Below, piece after piece: positions 23,842 through 28,391 of a stretch of DNA of 28,391 nucleotides. The stretch's first letter is position 1. Each line of letters begins with the position of its first letter. The notes under the pieces were generated by a model. It saw nothing but the letters and a program-made list of their open reading frames with translations. It was not told the origin of the DNA and made no database searches. Made by a program: the position numbers and the translations under genes. The stretch comes from Bifidobacteriaceae bacterium (GTDB lineage Bacteria > Actinomycetota > Actinomycetes > Actinomycetales > WQXJ01): the NCBI GenBank assembly GCA_031265345.1, contig JAISCU010000293.1, positions 1-28,391 on the forward strand, read 5' to 3'.

Positions 23842-26055
23842 ATGGAAACATTCAACGTGCTGTTCGGTGTACCCCTCGGTCACCTGCTGAAATGGTGCTA
23901 CGTTCTGGTCCCCAATTTCGGTCTGGCGATCATAGTTTTCACGCTGGCCACCAAGATAATCCTGTTCCCCCTGTCGCTGTTGGCTCAGAAGAACGCAGTC
24001 GCGATGGCGCGGATCAGGCCCCAATTGGAGGACCTCAAACGGCGATTCGAGGGCAACAACGCGCTGATTCTCGCAGAGCAGAAACGACTGCACAAAAGCG
24101 AGCACTATTCCGCGTTCAAGGGAATTGCGCCCATGCTGATCCAGATCCCCATCATCCTGGGCTTGATCAACGTGATCTACAAGCCCCTTCAGCACCTGTC
24201 GCATCTGCCAGCGTCCGTGATTCGCGCCCTTGTCCTGCGCACGTCCGAGCTTCTCGACATGCCCGTGGAACGGCTCGGCTACAGCGCCCAATTGCGCGTC
24301 ATCGAACAGGTCCAGGCCGATCCGGCGGCGTTCGCGGACCTGCCCGTCGCGGACCAGACGGCGAGCACGGAGCTCGCGGACGGCATCGGCCAAATACTTG
24401 ACCTCGACATGGGTTTCCTGGGGATGAACCTGGCCCAGACACCAGCTTGGAACTCGCCCACCATTCTGTGGCCGTTGCTCTCGGCGCTCAGCGCGCTCGG
24501 CCTTTGCCTCTACCAGAACCGCTATTACGTGCTGAACCGCCTTCAGAGCACCGCCGCCAACTTGGCCATGACGGCGTTCATGGTGGCATTCTCCGGCTAT
24601 TTCGCGCTGGTGCTGCCTTGCGGCCTGGGGCTGTACTGGACGGCCGGGAATTTGCTCTCAATCGCGGTGGTCTGGGCCGCCAACCTGGCCTACCGGCCGG
24701 AGAAGCACATCGACTACTCGGCCTTGCCCAAGCGTCAGGTTCTGAGCCTGCGGGCGAGGGCTGAGTCACGCGCCAGGAGACGCGCCGAACACGCACGAGA
24801 GAAACGCGACGCCAAGCGCTTCTTCGCCGCCGAGGACAGGCGGCTGATGTTCTACTCGGAAGGCTCAGGCTATTGGAAGTATTTCCGGCGGCTGATCGAA
24901 TGGCTGCTCGACAACACCGGGATCACGGTCCACTATGTGACCTCCGACCCCGGCGACCCTATCTTTGAGCGCGACCATCCCCGCCTCAAGACCTACTACA
25001 TCGGGCGCCGCGCGCTGATCTCCTTCATGATGAGGCTCGACGTGGACGTGGCGGTGATGACCCTGCCAGACCTGGGGACATTCCACATCAAGCGCTCGCT
25101 GGTGCGAAAGAACATTGAGTACATCTACTTGGACCACGGGATGACGAGCTTCCACCTGATGCTCCGCGAGGGCGCGCTCGATCACTTCGACACCGTGTTC
25201 GCCTATGGTCCCAACCACATCGAAGAGGTACGCCAACTCGAGGAACGCCGCGGCCTGCCTCCGAAACGTCTGGTGGTGACCGGCTTCGGCCTGCTCGATG
25301 ACCTCCTCGAGGCGGTCACGGAACTAGGGACACCTGCTGCTCGCGGGGCTCCCGTGGCGCTGGTCGCACCTTCCTGGCAGTTCGACAGCATCATGGAGGC
25401 CTGCCTGGCCGAGACGGTCCGTCCGCTCATCGCCTCGGGGTTCCAGGTGGTGGTCAGGCCTCACCCAGAGTTCGTCCGGCGGTTCCCGGACAAGATCGAG
25501 GCCGCCGCTGCAGCTTTCGCGCCCGAGATCGCCGATGGCCGTATGGAACTCGAAACCGACTTTTCGTCCAACTCCACCGTCTACACCGCTGACCTAGTCG
25601 TCACAGACTGGTCCTCGATCGCACAGGAGTTCAGCTACGCCACCGGCAAGCCCTCGATTTTTGTCAATACGCCCATGAAAATCATGAACCCCGAATGGGA
25701 GCGGATCGGCACTCCGCCGCTGGATATCACCTTGCGCGACATGATCGGGGTGTCCATCGATGTGGACGGCCTGGACAGGATTGGCCAGGTGGCCCGGCGG
25801 CTGCTCGAGGAAGCCGCTGACTGGCGCGCCAAGATCGAGGCTGTCCTCGAAGACAACATCTACTGTGTCGGGTCTTCGGAATTGGCCATGGGAGAGTACA
25901 TCGTCGAAGCGCTCGCTCGTGCCCGGACCTGCGCTTCGTCCAATTCCGGCGACATGGCCGATGCCGCGCCGGCGGCTCCCCCCGTCGAGGCAGTTACGCC
26001 GGTTGGAGTTTCAGCCAGCTTTACCCGACGGCAGGGCGGCGGCGCCGATGAGTGA
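23842..26055 (+). CDS. YidC/Oxa1-like membrane domain fused to a CDP-glycerol glycerophosphotransferase-like domain
   Basis: The protein has 737 residues, with AAGGA 6 nt ahead of the ATG. Residues 1-300 resemble YidC/Oxa1: first helix VPNFGLAIIVFTLATKIILFPLSLL, cytoplasmic loop, then APMLIQIPIILGLINVIYKPL and three more helices. The conserved groove Arg of YidC is replaced by Lys38. A very basic linker (about 300-330) leads to a soluble domain (330-710) like TagB/TagF glycerophosphotransferases: YLDHGMTSFHL near 430, VTGFGLLDDLL, VAPSWQ, VVVRPHPEF near 540 and VVTDWSSIAQEFSYATGKPSIFV near 589. The domain presumably transfers glycerol-phosphate-type units at the membrane, with the YidC-like part acting as anchor or helping deliver the acceptor. 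Its end overlaps the next gene by 8 nt. A housekeeping YidC role is unlikely. Confidence 0.82.
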   Translation: METFNVLFGVPLGHLLKWCYVLVPNFGLAIIVFTLATKIILFPLSLLAQKNAVAMARIRPQLEDLKRRFEGNNALILAEQKRLHKSEHYSAFKGIAPMLIQIPIILGLINVIYKPLQHLSHLPASVIRALVLRTSELLDMPVERLGYSAQLRVIEQVQADPAAFADLPVADQTASTELADGIGQILDLDMGFLGMNLAQTPAWNSPTILWPLLSALSALGLCLYQNRYYVLNRLQSTAANLAMTAFMVAFSGYFALVLPCGLGLYWTAGNLLSIAVVWAANLAYRPEKHIDYSALPKRQVLSLRARAESRARRRAEHAREKRDAKRFFAAEDRRLMFYSEGSGYWKYFRRLIEWLLDNTGITVHYVTSDPGDPIFERDHPRLKTYYIGRRALISFMMRLDVDVAVMTLPDLGTFHIKRSLVRKNIEYIYLDHGMTSFHLMLREGALDHFDTVFAYGPNHIEEVRQLEERRGLPPKRLVVTGFGLLDDLLEAVTELGTPAARGAPVALVAPSWQFDSIMEACLAETVRPLIASGFQVVVRPHPEFVRRFPDKIEAAAAAFAPEIADGRMELETDFSSNSTVYTADLVVTDWSSIAQEFSYATGKPSIFVNTPMKIMNPEWERIGTPPLDITLRDMIGVSIDVDGLDRIGQVARRLLEEAADWRAKIEAVLEDNIYCVGSSELAMGEYIVEALARARTCASSNSGDMADAAPAAPPVEAVTPVGVSASFTRRQGGGADE

Positions 26056-28369
26056 GTCATCCAAGCGGCATCGGCTGAGCGCGGCAAGGCCCGCCAGCGA
26101 CATCAATGCCCAAGAGCGGACGCGCGGAGGCATCCGGCGAATGGCCGGGCTGGGCGCATGGACAGCCGTCGTCTTGACCCTGGTCATGCCCAATCCAGCA
26201 AACGCGTACATCGATCCGGCGACCACTAGCTACCTCATCCAGTTGGTCTCCGGGCTGGTCATTACCCTCTCGGTGGCGATCGGGGTGTTCTTTCGGCGCA
26301 TCACGCTGTCCTACTTGTCCATCCGGGCGCGGCTCGCCGCGGCATGGGTCTTTGTGACTTCGCCGCGACGCGCCAGCGCGCTGCGACGCGCGCCCGGAGA
26401 GGAAGTCGCGCAGGGCGCAGCTGGCGTCGCTGGCTCATTAGCACCGGAACCCGATCACGTGATCGACCGCGCCCGCTACGGGCGCTCCGTCGCAGAGGTT
26501 GAGGGCACCGCCCGAATCCCTGTGATCGCCACCGGAGGCGCTGCAAGAATGGGCACCGACAAGTCTGGCCCTCAGCGAGCGCCGGCTTCCGGAAGAGAAA
26601 CGGCCACGCGACAGCCCGATCCGCGGGACGCCGATCAGGCGTCAGACGAGGCACGAACGCGCTGGGGCGACTGGCGCGGGTACGCGCGCCGGGCGGCCAT
26701 GGCCGTCCCGGTGAGCCTGGCGCCGACGTTCCTGCTGTTCCTGTTCGGCCCACTCGACTTGTACCTGCAGAACGCCGGTGAGTTCCCATTCTCGGAGGGC
26801 GACCTCGCGAAGAGCATGGTGATCCTGTTCGTCGAGATCGCCGGGCTGACGGCCTGCGTTCTGACGCTGCTGCGCGGCCGAGCTCACCGCGTCGCAGTAT
26901 CACTGCTGGTCGGCCTGACTGCGGCGGCTTGGGCGCAGAGCGCGTTCTTGAACGTCGGTTACGGAGAACTCGATGGGGCCTCAGCGCGGTGGGAGCGCTA
27001 CGGCTGGCTGGCTGTTGTTGACACCGCAGTCTGGCTTGTGATCGTGGCCGCGCCTTTCGCTCTGCTGGTCCTGAGCCGCCGCGCCTGGCGCGTGACGATG
27101 TGGGCGCTGCCGACAGTTCTGGTTGCGTCGCTCGGCTTTGCTCTGGTCGCGGAGCAGGCAGGCGCGGAAGGAGCGAGCGAGCGCGGGACCGCCGCCGATG
27201 AGTTCCTTGGGCCGGAGACGCCCACGTACGACGGGATCTTCACGGCCTCGAGCACGGCCAACCAGTACATCATTGTGCTCGACATGATGGACCAGGAGTT
27301 CGTGGAAGAAATACAGGCGGAAGAACCAGACTTCTTCGCGTCGCATTTGGATGGCTTCACCGAGTTCGACGCGCACATCTCGAACTATGCGCGCACGCTG
27401 CCCAGCGCCGCGGACATGCTGACCGGCGCGCGGTACCAGTTCGACGAGCCGCTCGATCAGTACTTCGCCAGGGCGTACCGAGAAAGCGACTTCCTCCCCC
27501 GCCTGCGCGAGGCCGGGTATTCGACCAACATCTACGCGACCGACCGGTACTCATACCACTCGATCAACGACATCCGGGACCTTGCGGACAACGTCAAGCA
27601 CGCCAAGACGGAGCCAGACACCCTCGCTCTGACTGCGGCGATGCTCCGACTGGATGCGTTCCGGTACATGCCACACCTCCTCAAGCCGCTCTTCTGGACC
27701 GGTAGCGGCGATTTCACCGTGAACACTCCCCAGCGCAGTTTCGATGCGGAATTCTCCAATAGCAATTTCGCCTTCTACGACCTGCTGAAGCACGAGGGGT
27801 TCACAAAGGACGGACCGCAACCGCGCTTCTCTTACATTCACCTCGATGGTGCCCATCCTCCATTCACCATCGACCGCGATGTCAATCGTGTGGCTGCCGC
27901 CTCGGACCCTCAGACAGAACAGGCGCGGGGTGCCTTCAAAATCGCCTTCGATTTCATCGATGGATTGCGCGAGACGGGCGCGTACAAGGACGCCACCATA
28001 GTCATCACCGCGGATCACGGCAACATAACTGTCGCGGGTGACAGTGATCCCATGTCGGAGCCCCGGTTGACAGCGCTTTTCGTGAAGCCGGCCGGCGCCG
28101 AAGGCACGCCCCTGGCCCACTCCACCGCGCCCACACAGATGGAGAACGTGCGGGCACTGCTGCTGGAGGACGCTGGGGTAGGACTGCCCAGCGACCCGCC
28201 CACTGTGTTCGAGGTCGATCAGGATTCCGTCGCTCCGCGTGACCTCTTCCACCGGCGAGGCTCGGGCGTCAGAGGTGGACTAATCGACCACTGGCAGGTC
28301 ACGGGCGACGCTCGCGACTGGACGAACTGGCACTTCATCGACCAGTGGCCCGCTCAATACTGGGGTTGA
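26048..28369 (+). CDS. LTA-synthase/sulfatase-like membrane transferase (alkaline phosphatase fold)
   Basis: The protein has 773 residues; ATG 26048 overlaps the upstream stop by 8 nt, so the two genes are coupled. A hydrophobic N-terminal segment (about 33-55) leads into AYIDPATTSYLIQLVSG and a membrane helix, a motif common in membrane proteins of cell-envelope loci. A polar, disordered loop follows (about 95-210), then about four membrane helices (215-375), then a large external domain. That domain has D412 in NQYIIVLDMMD, a candidate nucleophile Thr450 in YARTLPSAADMLTG, and D656/H657 in IVITADHG, the metal and nucleophile pattern of phosphoglycerol and phosphoethanolamine transferases. 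It probably moves a phospho-alcohol group onto an extracellular acceptor such as a glycopolymer or protein. The acceptor is unknown. Confidence 0.83.
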   Translation: MSESSKRHRLSAARPASDINAQERTRGGIRRMAGLGAWTAVVLTLVMPNPANAYIDPATTSYLIQLVSGLVITLSVAIGVFFRRITLSYLSIRARLAAAWVFVTSPRRASALRRAPGEEVAQGAAGVAGSLAPEPDHVIDRARYGRSVAEVEGTARIPVIATGGAARMGTDKSGPQRAPASGRETATRQPDPRDADQASDEARTRWGDWRGYARRAAMAVPVSLAPTFLLFLFGPLDLYLQNAGEFPFSEGDLAKSMVILFVEIAGLTACVLTLLRGRAHRVAVSLLVGLTAAAWAQSAFLNVGYGELDGASARWERYGWLAVVDTAVWLVIVAAPFALLVLSRRAWRVTMWALPTVLVASLGFALVAEQAGAEGASERGTAADEFLGPETPTYDGIFTASSTANQYIIVLDMMDQEFVEEIQAEEPDFFASHLDGFTEFDAHISNYARTLPSAADMLTGARYQFDEPLDQYFARAYRESDFLPRLREAGYSTNIYATDRYSYHSINDIRDLADNVKHAKTEPDTLALTAAMLRLDAFRYMPHLLKPLFWTGSGDFTVNTPQRSFDAEFSNSNFAFYDLLKHEGFTKDGPQPRFSYIHLDGAHPPFTIDRDVNRVAAASDPQTEQARGAFKIAFDFIDGLRETGAYKDATIVITADHGNITVAGDSDPMSEPRLTALFVKPAGAEGTPLAHSTAPTQMENVRALLLEDAGVGLPSDPPTVFEVDQDSVAPRDLFHRRGSGVRGGLIDHWQVTGDARDWTNWHFIDQWPAQYWG

Positions 28370-28391
28370 CGTCTAGAACCTGGGCGGATCG

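Noticed and set aside
23842..26055. Housekeeping membrane insertase YidC
   Set aside because: The gene is not next to rpmH/rnpA, carries a large C-terminal transferase domain and has Lys in place of the groove Arg. It is better seen as a specialised fusion.
1..28391. CRISPR array, insertion sequence, prophage, tRNA or rRNA
   Set aside because: No spaced direct repeats, transposase or integrase motifs, or RNA-gene signatures were seen on either strand.

Overview
This window comes from a high-GC, Gram-positive actinobacterium. It has a Streptomyces-type conservon (sensor kinase, roadblock protein, DUF742 protein, small GTPase), GTG starts, and stop/start overlaps at most gene junctions. Its type IV pilus set lacks PilP and PilQ, as expected in a cell without an outer membrane. 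I cannot place it below phylum level.

Layout. Positions 1-1471 (minus) hold the 5' part of a gene for a secreted protein of unknown function, cut by the window edge. Positions 1900-21175 (minus) hold one very compact run of 16 genes. In transcription order these are: three minor-pilin-like proteins (pilV-, pilW- and pilX-like), prepilin peptidase pilD, pilM, pilN, pilO, a membrane-anchored RCC1-propeller protein, the conservon histidine kinase, roadblock protein, DUF742 protein and Ras-like GTPase, an Aer-like PAS protein, then the ATPases pilB and pilT and the platform protein pilC. Nearly all junctions overlap or are adjacent; the exceptions are gaps of 48, 70 and 70 bp around pilM, the kinase and the roadblock gene. 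Two major-type pilin genes lie upstream at 21396-21920 and 22810-23346, each behind a long leader. A perfect 15-bp-arm hairpin (21295-21330) separates the first from the 16-gene run. Positions 23842-28369 (plus, divergent) encode a YidC-like/glycerophosphotransferase fusion, overlapped by a gene for an alkaline-phosphatase-fold (LTA-synthase/sulfatase-like) membrane enzyme.

How the genes may work together. PilB/PilT/PilC and PilM/N/O form the motor and alignment complex, PilD processes the prepilins, and the pilV/W/X-like proteins probably form a tip or priming complex, perhaps with the RCC1 protein outside the membrane. The conservon sits between the alignment genes and the motor genes and is translationally coupled, through the PAS protein, to pilB. 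This suggests a kinase/roadblock/GTPase/PAS control unit dedicated to the pilus, comparable in logic to MglA/MglB control of Myxococcus pili. That is inference from gene order and families.

The most notable non-coding signal is a composite element of about 114 nt shared by the leaders of the two pilin genes. It has a 27-nt block with 24 identities, a palindrome with compensatory changes at identical 13-nt spacing, and an identical 14-mer at its far end. It may be a cis-regulatory RNA or a multi-part operator, and I do not recognise it as a known class. A perfect Crp/GlxR-type palindrome (22636-22651) lies between the two pilin genes.
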